A stretch of 64,000 nt of DNA from Pohlia nutans (lineage: Eukaryota; Streptophyta; Bryopsida; Bryales; Mniaceae): positions 28,110,253 through 28,174,252 of the forward strand of contig CM040087.1 in the NCBI GenBank assembly GCA_022496805.1, read 5' to 3'. The position numbers were made by a program, and so were the translations under genes. Positions 40,401 through 50,000 of the stretch are shown here, in pieces. How positions within the stretch are numbered: position 1 is the first letter of the stretch; each line of letters begins with the position of its first letter. Under the pieces are notes generated by a model. It saw only the letters and a program-made list of their open reading frames with translations. It was not told the origin of the DNA and searched no databases.

Positions 40401-43400
40401 GAACTCGTCACGTGACGAGCTAGGGTGAGTGGTGAGGGGAGAATTCTCGAACTTGCTGGGGCGTGAGATAGGCGTCCTGGCCGAGGCCTATATCCCAGGG
40501 TCCAAGAATCACAATGAGTACTCGTCACGTACGAGCTGGGGTGTGAGTGGTGATGGAGAATTCTCGAACTTGCTGGGGCATGGGTGAGGCGTCGTGGCCA
40601 ACGCCTGTATCCCAGGGTCCATGAATCACAATGAGTACTCGTGACGTACGAGCTGGGGTGAGAGGTGAGGGGAGAATTCTCAAACTCGCTGGGGCGTGGG
40701 ATAGGCGTCGTGGCCGAGGCCTATATCCGAGGGTCAAGGTTTCACAATTAGTACACGACACGTGACGAGCTGGGGTGAGTGGTGAGGGGAGAAATCTCGA
40801 ACTCGCTGGGGCGTGGGATAGGCGTCGTAGCCGAGGCCTATATCCCAGGGTCCAAGAATCACAATGAGTACTCGTCAGGTACGAGCTGAGGTGTGAGTGG
40901 TGAGGGACAATTCTCGAACTTGTTGGGGCATGGGTGAGGCGTCGTGGCCGAGGCCAATATCCCAGGGTCCATGAATCACAATGACTACTCCTCACGTACG
41001 AGCTGGGGTGTGAATGGCGAGGGAGAATTCTCGAACTCGCTAGGGCGTGGGTGAGGCGTCGTGGCCGAGGCCTGTATCCTTGGGTCAAGGCTTCACAATG
41101 AGTACTCGTCACGTGACGAGCTAGGGTCATAGGTGAGGGGAGAATTCTCGAACTTGCTGGGGCGTGGGATAGGCGTCGTGGCCGAGGCCTATATCCCAGG
41201 GTCCAAGAATCACAATGAGTACTCGTCACGTACGAGCTGGGGTGTGAGTGGTGAGGGAGAATTCTCGAACTCGCTGGGCATGGGTGAGGCGTCGTGGCTG
41301 AGGCCTATATCCTAGGGTCCATGAATCACAATGAGTACTCGTGACGTACGAGCTGGGGTGTGAGTGGTGAGGGAGAATTCTCGAACTTGCTGGGGCATGG
41401 GTGAGGCGTCGTGGCCGAGGCCTATATCCCTGGGTCCAAGAATCACAATGAGTACTCGTCACGTACGAGCTGGGGTGTGAGTGGTGAGGGAGAATTCTCG
41501 AACTTGCTGGGGCATGGGTGAGGCGTCGTGGCCGAGGCCTATATCCCAGGGTCCAAGAATCACAATGACTACTCGTCATGTACGAGCTGGGATGTGAGTG
41601 GAGAGGGAGAATTCTCGAACTTGCTGGGGCAGGGGTGAGGCGTCGTGGCCGAGGCCTATATCCCAGGGTCCAAGAATCACAATGAGGTCTCGTCACGTAC
41701 GAGCTGGGGTGTGAGTAGTGAGGGAGAATTCTTGAACTTGCTGGGGCATGGGTGAGGCGTTGTGGCCGAGGCCTATATCGCAGGGTCCATGAATCACAAT
41801 GAGTACTCGTCACGTGACGAGCTGGGGTATGAGGTGAGGGGAGCATTCTCGAACTCGCTGGGGCGTTAGATAGGCGTCGTGGCCGAGGCCTATATCCGAG
41901 GGTCAAGATTTCACAATTAGTACTAGTCACGTGACGAGCTGGGGTGAGTGGTGAGGGGAGAAATCTCGAACTCGTTGACGCGTGGGATAGGCCTCATGGC
42001 CGAATCCTATATCCCAGGGTCCAAGAATCACAATGAGTACTCGTCATGTACAAGCTGGGGTGTGAGTGGTGAGGGAGAGTTCTCGAACTTGCTGGGGCAT
42101 GGGTGAGGCGTCGTGGCCGAGGCCTATATCCCAGGGTCCAAGAATCACAATGAGTACTCGTCACGTACGAGCTGGGGTGTGAGTGGTGAGGGAGAATTCT
42201 TGAACTTGTTGGGGCAAGGGTGAAGCCTTGTGGCCGAGGTCTATATCCCAGGGTCCATGAATCACAATGAGTACTGGTCACGTGACGAGCTGGGGTATGA
42301 GGTGAGGGGAGCATTCTCGAACTCGCTGGGGCGTGGGATAGACGTCGCGGCTGAGGCCTATATCCGAAGGTCAAGGTTTCACAATTAGTACTCGTCACGT
42401 GACGAGCTGGGGTGAGTGGTGACGGGAGAAATCTCGAACTCGCTGAGGCGTGGAATAGGCGTCGTGGCCGAGGCCTATATCCCAGGGTCCATGAATCACA
42501 ATGAGTACTGGTCACGTGACGAGCTGGGGTATGAGGTGAGGGGAGCATTCTCGAACTCGCTGGGGCGTGGGATAGACGTCGCGGCTGAGGCCTATATCCG
42601 ATGGTCAAGGTTTCACAATTAGTACTCGTCACGTGACGAGCTGGGGTGAGTGGTGACGGGAGAAATCTCGAACTCGCTGAGGCGTGGAATAGGCGTCGTG
42701 GCCGAGGCCTATATCCGAGGGTCAAGGTAACACAATTAGTACTCGTCACGTGACGAGCTGAAGTGAGTGGTGAAGGGAGAGATCACGAACTCGCTGACGC
42801 GTGGGATAGGCCTCATGGCCGAATCCTATATCCCAGGGTCCAAGAGTCACAATGAGTACTCGTCACGTATGAGCTGGGGTGTGAGTGGTGAGGGAGAATT
42901 CTTGAACTCGCTGGGGCATGGGTGAGGCGTCGTGGCCGAGGCCTATATCCCAAGGTCAAAGAATCACAATGAGTACTCGTCACGTACGAGCTGGGGTGTG
43001 AGTGGTGAGGGAGAATTCTCGAACTTGTTGGGGCATGGGTGAGGCGTCGTGGCCGAGGCCTATATCGCAGGGTCCATGAATCACAATGAGTACACGTCAC
43101 TTGACGAGCTGGGGTATGAGGTGAGGGGAGCATTCTCGAACTCGCTGGGGCTTGGGATAGACGTCGCGGCTGAGGCCTATATCTGAGGGTCAAGGTTTCA
43201 CAATTAGTACTCGTCACGTGACGAGCTGGGGTGAGTGGTGACGGGAGAAATCTCGAACTCGCTGAGGCGTGGAATAGGCGTCGTGGCCGAGGCCTATATC
43301 CGAGGGTCAAGGTATCACAATTAGTACTCGTCACGTGACGAGCTGAAGTGAGTGGTGAGGGGAGAGATCACGAACTCGCTGACGCGTGGGATAGGCCTCA

Positions 43401-46200
43401 TGGCCGAATCCTATATCCCAGGGTCCAAGAATCACAATGAGTACTCGTCACGTATGAGCTGGGGTGTGAGTGGTGAGGGAGAATTCTTGAACTCGCTGGG
43501 GCATGGGTGAGGCGTCGTGGCCGAGGCCTATATCCCAGGGTCCAAGAATCACAATGAGTTCTCGTCACGTACGAGCTGGGGTGTGGGTAGTGAGGGAGAA
43601 TTCTTGAACTTGCTGGGGCATGGGTGAGGCGTCGTGGCCGAGGCCTATATCGCAGGGTCCATGAATCACAATGAGTACACGTCACGTGACGAGCTGGGGT
43701 GAGTGGTGAGGGGAGCAATCTCGAACTCGCTGGGGCGTGGGATAGGCGATGTAGCCGAGGCCTATATCCCAGGGTCCATGAATCACAATGACTACTCGTC
43801 ACGTACGAGCTGGGGTGTGAATGGTGAGGGAGAATTCTCGAACTTGCAAGGGCGTGGGATAGGCGTCGTGGGCGAGGCCTATATCCCAGGGTCCAAGAAT
43901 CACAATGAGTACTCGTCACGTACGAGCTCGGGTGTGAGTGGTGAGGGTGAATTCTCGAACTTGCTAGGAAATGGGTGAGGCGTCGTGGCCGAGGCCTATA
44001 ACCCAGGGTCCTTAAATCACAATGAGTACTCGTCACGTACGAGCTGGGGTGTGAGTGGTGAGGGAGAATTCTCGAACTCGCTGGGCATGGGTGAGGCGTC
44101 GTGGCCGAGGCCTATATCTTATGGTCCATGAATCACAATGAGTACTCGTCACGTACGAGCTGGGGTGTGAGTGGTGAGGGAGAATTCTCGAACTTGCTGG
44201 GGCAGGAGTGTGGCGTCGTGGCCGAGGCCTATATCCCAGGGTCAAGATTTTACAATGAGTACTCGTCACGTGATGAGCTAGGGTCAGTGGTGAGGGGAGA
44301 ATTCTCGAACTACCTGAGGCATGGGTGAGGCGTCGTGGCTGAAGCCTATATCCCAGGGTCCAAGAATCACAATGAGTACTCGTCACGTAGGAGCTGGGGT
44401 GTGAGTGGTGAGGGACAATTCTCGAACTTGTTGGGGCATGGGTGAGGAGTCGTGGCCGAGGCCTATATCCCAGGGTCCAAGAATCACAATGACTACTCGT
44501 CACGTACGAGCTGGGGTGTGAGTGGTGAGGGAGAATTTTCGAACTTGCTGGGGCATGGGTGAGGCGTCGTGGCCGAGGCCTATATCCCAGGGTCAAGGTT
44601 TCACAATGAGTACTCGTCACGTGTCGAGCTAGGGTCAGTGGTGAGGGGAGAATTCTCGAACTTGCTGGGGCATGGGTGAGGCGTCGTGGCCGAAGCCTAT
44701 ATCCCAGGGTCCAAGAATCACAATGAGTACTCGTCACGTACGAGCTGGGGTGTGAATGGTGAGGGAGAATTCTCGAACTTGCTGGGGCGTGGGATAGGCG
44801 TCGTGGTCGAGGCCTATATCCCAGGGTCCAAGAATCACAATGAGTACTCGTCACTTACGAGCTGGTGTGTGAGTGGTGAGGGAGAATTCTCGAACTCGCT
44901 GGGGCATGAGTGAGGCGTCGTGACCAAGGCCTATATCCTAGGGTCCAAGAATCACAATGAGTATTCGTCACTTACAAGCTGGGGTGTGAGTGGTGAGGGA
45001 GAATTCTCGAACTTGCTGGGGCATGGCTGAGGCGTCGTGGCTGAGGCCTATATCCCAGGGTCCAAGAATCACAATGAGTACTCGTCACGTACGAGCTGGG
45101 GTGTGAGTGGTGAGGGAGAATTCTTGAACTCGCTAGGACGTGGGTGACGCGTCGTGGCTGAGGCCTATATCCTAGGGTCCAAGAATCACAATGAGTACTC
45201 GTCATGTACGAGCTGGGGTGTGAGTGGTGAGGGAGAATTCTTGAACTCGCTAGGGCGTGGGTGAGGGGTCGTGGCCGAGGCCTATATCCCAGGGTCCATG
45301 ATTCACAATGAGTACTGGTCACGTGACGAGCTGGGGTGACAGGTGAGGAGAGAATTCTCGAACTCGGTGGGGCGTGGGATAGGCGTCGTGGCCGAGGCCT
45401 ATATCCGAGGGTCGAGGTTTCACAATTAGTACTCGTCACGTGACGAGCTGGGGTGAGTGGTGAGGGGAGAAATCTCGAACTCGCTGGGGCGTGGGATAGG
45501 CGTCGTAGCCGAGGCCTATATCCCAAGGTCCAAGAATCACAATGAGTACTCGTCAGGTTCGAGCTGAGGTGTGAGTGGTGAGGGACAATTCTCGAACTTG
45601 TTGGGGCATGGGTGAGGAGTCGTGGCCGAGGCCTATATCCCAGGGTCCATGAATCACAATGACTACTCGTCACGTACGAGCTGGGGTTTGAATGGTGAGG
45701 GAGAATTCTCGAACTCGCTAGGGCGTGGGTGAGGCGTCGTGGCCGAGGCCTATATCTCAAGGTCAAGGTTTCACAATGAGTACTCGTCACGTGACGAGCT
45801 AGGGTCAGTGGTGAGGGGAGAATTCTCGAACTTGCTGGGGCGTGGGTTAGGCGTCGTGGACGAATCCTATATCCCAGGGTCCAAGAATCACAATGAGTAC
45901 TCGTCACGTACAAGCTAGGGTGTGAGTGGTGAGGGAGAATTCTCGAACTCGCTGGGCAGGGGTGAGGCGTCCTGGCCGAGGCCTATATCCCAGGGTCCAA
46001 GAATCACAATGAGTACTCGTCACGTACGAGCTGGGGTGTGAGTGGTGAGGGAGAATTCTCGTACTTGCTGGGGCATGGGTGAGGCGTCGTGGCCGAGGCC
46101 TATATCCCAGGGTCAAAATTTCACAATGAGTACTCGTCACGTGACGAGCTAGGGTCAGTGGTGAGGGGAGAATTCTCGAACTTGCTGGGGCGTGGGATAG
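34500..46200. repeat. Right arm of array, a large duplicate of about 18.7-26.9 kb
   Basis: Ordered landmarks match at constant offsets that step by monomer multiples. 18,729 pairs with 34,515 (15,786), 20,321 with 36,341 (16,020), 22,308 with 38,561 (16,253), 23,169 with 41,994 (18,825), 24,573 with 43,398 (18,825), and 25,510 with 44,686 (19,176, a further step of exactly 351). The steps mark later gains, including the 2572-bp tandem copy. The block therefore arose by duplicating about 8 kb of array and then changing by smaller exchanges. Confidence 0.75.
37490..42633. repeat. Nearly perfect tandem duplication, 2572-bp period
   Basis: Copy 1 is about 37,490-40,061 and copy 2 about 40,062-42,633. 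Conceptual translations of 37,552-37,956 and 40,124-40,528, of 37,953-38,657 and 40,525-41,229, and of 38,654-39,358 and 41,226-41,930 are identical, and I saw no base differences in the stretches compared by eye. The left breakpoint shows a switch to the gagtggtcaggggag variant. The period is 22 monomers minus 2 bp. It looks like one of the youngest events in the array. Confidence 0.85.
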
Positions 46201-46559
46201 GCGTCGTGGCCGAGGCCTATATCCCAGGGTCCAAGAATCTCAATGAGTACTCGTCACGTACGAGCTGGGGTGTGAGTGGTGAGGGAGAATTCTCGAACTC
46301 GCTGGGGCATGGGTGAGGCGTCGTGGCCGAGGCTTATATCCCAGGGTCCAAGAATCACAATGAGTACTCGTCACGTACGTGTTGGGGTGTGAGTGGTGAG
46401 GGAGAATTCTCGAACTTGCTGGGGCGTGGGATAGGCGTTGTGGCCGAGGCCTATATCCCAGGGTCCAAGAATCACAATGAGTACTCGTCACGTACGAGCT
46501 GGGGTGTGAGTGGTGAGGGAGAATTCTCGAACTTGTTGGGGCATGGGTGAGGCGTCGTA

Positions 46560-46770
46560 GCCGAGGCGTATATCCGAGGGTCAAGGTTTCACAATGAGTA
46601 CTCGGCACGTGACGAGCTGGAGTGAGTGGTGAGGCCGAAATTCTCGAACTTTCTGGGGCGTGGGTGAGGCGTCTTGGCTGAGGTCTATCTCCCTTGGCCA
46701 AGGTTCATAATTTGCACTTGTCACGTGACGAACTGGGGTGCGAGTTGGGTGGGAAAAATTCTCGAACTGT
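46560..46770. repeat. Terminal, decayed satellite monomers at the right boundary
   Basis: The monomer beginning near 46,560 is still close to consensus (ctcggcacgtgacgagctgg). The next, from about 46,675, keeps only patches: gaggcgtcttggctgagg, gtcacgtgacgaactgggg and attctcgaactg. After 46,770 the sequence turns AT-rich. A very weak further echo (ctcgagggtctctgatgg, ctcgtcacgtcacgtg) lies at about 46,838-46,882. This outward decay is normal at satellite edges, where exchange no longer homogenises copies. Confidence 0.8.
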
Positions 46771-46812
46771 TCACAAAACTATTTTCAAAATTCTCCACAT
46801 CTATGGGGCCAG

Positions 46813-46933
46813 GGTTTTGCGATGGGGCCGATGTCTTGTCTCGAGGGTCTCTGATGGCTCGTCACGTCACGTGTTTAAGTCCTGTGGGGAGTGCAAATTT
46901 CCCACACCTTGTCAAAAGGATCTTGTGTCTCAT
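46813..46933 (+). other. Possible upstream exon with CxxC...H motif (gene 5' end unresolved)
   Basis: A perfect donor, cat|GTAAGG, at 46,934 and an acceptor, ttttacag, ending at 47,011 define a plausible 78-bp intron. Upstream of the donor, the frame that joins exon 2 in phase 0 reads ...KSCGECKFPTPCQKDLVSH. This has C-x2-C and H at the spacing of a C2H2 finger, but the expected second histidine is absent. The frame is open back to a TGA at 46,679 and contains no ATG, so an exon here must be entered by splicing. One weak acceptor (ggggccag, AG at 46,811-46,812) would give the start listed. Any true first exon would have to lie in or beyond the satellite. Alternatively, translation could begin at ATG 46,985 and read through into exon 2 with no intron. 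Confidence 0.35.
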
Positions 46934-47011
46934 GTAAGGAAGACACAGGTTCAGTCGTCCATCTAGATTTTGGGCTCTTTATTCATGTTCTTCTCAATTC
47001 CTCTTTTACAG

Positions 47012-50000
47012 GTTCCTCAGCTGGAGTATGATACTGCAAACGAGATTGTTGAGACCCCTCAACCCCCGATTGGAGATGAGGATGATGATGAGGAGGAAGA
47101 ATCTCCAATCATGGCCACTGTGGATGGTTTGAATAATGATGACATTCGGCGATCACAGAAGATCAATACCGTTGCAGCACTTTCAGCCCTTCGTTTGCAA
47201 TCGCATAATATTTCTCGCCACAACATTCCTTTGTGCAGGCTTGTTGTCATGCCGATGGTAAGGCCCACTCTGCAAAGTGATCTTGTTAAGCTTGAGCAGG
47301 AATTCGTCCATGGCTATCGTGAAGGTGCTTGTGTTTTTTATGTCTCCCTAACAAACGAGCAAGGTGAAGGGGAGCACGTGTCATCCAAAGACCGTAGTGA
47401 TTGGGGACCAATTTGGCACTCTGAGAGCGAGAAATTTGATCAGTATCTTGATTCCCAGGATTCATTACGTTTCTTGAAAGGGAATATGTTCTTCATATGC
47501 GATGGAAATCACCGTCGTATAGCTTGGATGAACCATATTACTAGACTCTACAATGACGTTCCATCTTGGCATTACTCCGTGGACACAATCATCTTGGATA
47601 CCAAGGGTCAACTTGGTGTTCTCATGACCGTCATGAATGACATAAACAAGTGAGTAAACGATTTCCTACAATAATCCTTTCTTTCAAATTTCAAAGTTTA
47701 CTAGATTTTGATTATATAGGTCTTCTAATTATGATTGATGTGGTTCATGACCTTTAGGCAAATAGAGTATTCCCACGTCAAGACAAATCTTGTTCATCAG
47801 CTCTATCAGGTTCGGAAGTTTGGGTCAATGCCGCTCAGTTATTTCTCAGAGCTACTGAGCCCCGAGGAAATGGAAAGATGTCGTAATTCCGTGAAGAGAG
47901 GATGGACAAATTTACAACAGGACGTTTTTACTTCTCTCATGTTTAGGGTAATATTTCTGCTTTCACTCCTCTACTGCATTTTTTGTTCTCGTGAATGTGT
48001 GCATATTAGTATTAAAATTTGTACCTCTAATATCCTTTTCTTTGGGACCTTGTTTCAGCAAGACATTGCTGCTGCTGGTGACTTAGCTGTGCTTGTTTAT
48101 CGTGAGGAGACCAAACCAGAAGATGTGACTCGGGAAGGCATTGCGGCTGCTATGAAGATGGGCATCAAGGAAAGGACTTCAAAACTGATTGTTAAGTTAG
48201 GGAAGATGACAGCTGTGGCGAATCCAGCGCACGGTCTAGAGTTTCTACAAGAGGTATACATCAATTCATTTCTTTCATTTTTACTTAAAGTTGCTTGTAT
48301 TTATGTTGCTCACGGTTTGATTTTCACTCCTTTCAGATTGAGAGGCATTGGACTATGAATGCCTCGCAGTTGGAGCTCACTTTGGACAAGCTTCAGATCA
48401 TTGCTACAACAGTTGGTCCTCCTCACCACAAGCTCAGATGGCTGAAGTGGTGGAACTCCTCTGTGCACACACGAGAGGCAGTTCGTTTTCCTTTGAGGCC
48501 AGTTAACGCTCTGGACCTCAATTCCTTTATTCTGAAGGCCGCCTGGTGGGGAGGGGTGAGTTTCTCTATCAATATTGATTTAGTTTGTTTACATTCTGTC
48601 TCTACTATCATACTTTGTAATTTTATTGTCTTAATTTCATAACTATATTTTCTGTAGATTGAGGACTGCGCCGTGGAGTTGTTTGAAACTATTGTCCACA
48701 AAGACAATGTTCCTTTGAACATGGATGTCCCAGCAGAGCCCAGGACACTTTCCCAATTCATAGAGTATTGGCAAGTGAAGATTTGGGACAAGGAATTTGT
48801 TAACGTTTTCAAGGGGGCTGAAGCCTTCAAGAAATCAATTGCCTTCAAGGATTTCAAGGGTTCTGATCTCGTGGTCAAACGTGTAGTCTACAGGTATTTT
48901 TGCTTTCTGTCTAACTTGGTTTTAAGGTAAACCGTTACTTTTGTAAACTTACACATAATATTGCATCAAATGATAATACTAATTTCTCAGTATTGTATGG
49001 CTACAGGTATTTCAAGCATGAGTTACTGCAGAAGAAGGCAATTGCCAAGACAGATCTTCCCGTGTTCTTTGAGAGTTGGATGGATCCATCTTTTGAGTAT
49101 TGCATGTTCTCACCGCAACAGTTGAAGACGTGGACCAGCACACATCTCAAGGGGGTTGGCTGGTATTTGGACTGTGGGTTGGGTTATGTACATGCAGAGG
49201 AAAAGGATCTCAAATCCTCAGCCGAGACTGCCGATACACCTGCCCTGTTGGTTGGTGAATTGGAGAAGCTTGATGAGGAGGCGCGGCGTAAACTCATTGC
49301 TAAGGTTGAGGCTGAAGACAAGAAGAAGGCGTTGAAGATTACTCAACATGAAGAGAAGGTGGCCGCCCGGGAGCAAGCTAAGATTGAGAAACAAGCAGAG
49401 AAGATTGCCAAGAAGGAAGAGAAAAAGAAGAATCCAAAGGTACAAGAAGTCCCAAAGCCTTCTTCTTCTAGTATTGTTGATGCAAAATCTCAGCACCAGA
49501 GCCAGGAGCCACGGGGTACCAAGAGGGATTCTGGGTACTTAGAGCTATCGCAAGACAAGGCCTTTTCTGGCCAAATTCGTGATGTGGTGGACTTAGGAGA
49601 GGACCAGGACATCGACGAGTTGGTACTCAACACATCACTTGCAGCTGCTCTTCCACAGGATGAAGATGACCCTGTTCCAAAGATGTTTGAAGAGATTCAA
49701 AGGTTTTTGGATGAGGTATGCGGTTTGACATACTTCTTGGACTCTTTATACTTCAATTTATTTTGTTGAAGTTTGTCTGGCAGTTTTAATTTACTTACAT
49801 GTGTATGTTTTGTTTCTTGTAGCACAAAGCGGACCGCCCACGAGTATTCAAAGGGCATTCGTGCAAGGATCCATGTGTAGATTTAATTCTTGTGGACATG
49901 CCCGAGAACCTGCCTGTTCCCACCATCTCGGATCCGCCGGGACAGATTCCACCATGGAATGCAGCAGAGGACGATTGGCTTGATCCCATTTTTTATTTTG

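Larger units (their letters stand above)
1..46770. repeat. 117-bp tandem satellite array, about 400 monomers, open at left edge
   Basis: A landmark hexamer GTGGCC (or GTCGCC) recurs at 18, 135, 252, 369, 486, 603, 720, 837, 954, 1071, 1188, 1305, 1422, 1539, 1656, 1773 and 1890, that is, every 117 bp, and the pattern continues to about 46.77 kb. Each monomer contains in order GGCCGAGGCCTATATCC, a class-specific segment (tccaagaatc, tccatgaatc or tcaagg.ttc), CACAATGAGTACTCGTCACG, a palindrome, a G-rich stretch, GAATTCTCGAAC or a variant, and a G-rich linker. The array is GC- and CpG-rich (about 7 CpG in a typical monomer) and sharply unlike the AT-rich DNA to its right. The plus strand is G-rich. 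No transposon, gene or unique sequence interrupts it. The left end lies outside the window. Confidence 0.97.

Noticed and set aside
5705..46550. Plus-strand 60-94-residue frames (MAEAYIPGSKNHNEYSS type)
   Set aside because: These are the satellite read in another frame. They repeat at the same offsets as the monomer duplications.
1..46770. CRISPR array
   Set aside because: The repeats are contiguous 117-bp monomers with no unique spacers, in a eukaryotic context.
1..46770. CENP-B box in the monomer
   Set aside because: The closest segment (ctcgaacttgctgggg) matches only about six of the nine fixed positions of the TTCG....A..CGGG consensus.
1..46770. Telomeric or rDNA spacer repeat
   Set aside because: No TTTAGGG-type repeats and no rRNA gene sequence are present anywhere in the window.
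47059..47268. Minus-strand frame with Ser-rich tract
   Set aside because: It is the antisense of the acidic DDDEEEE stretch in exon 2.
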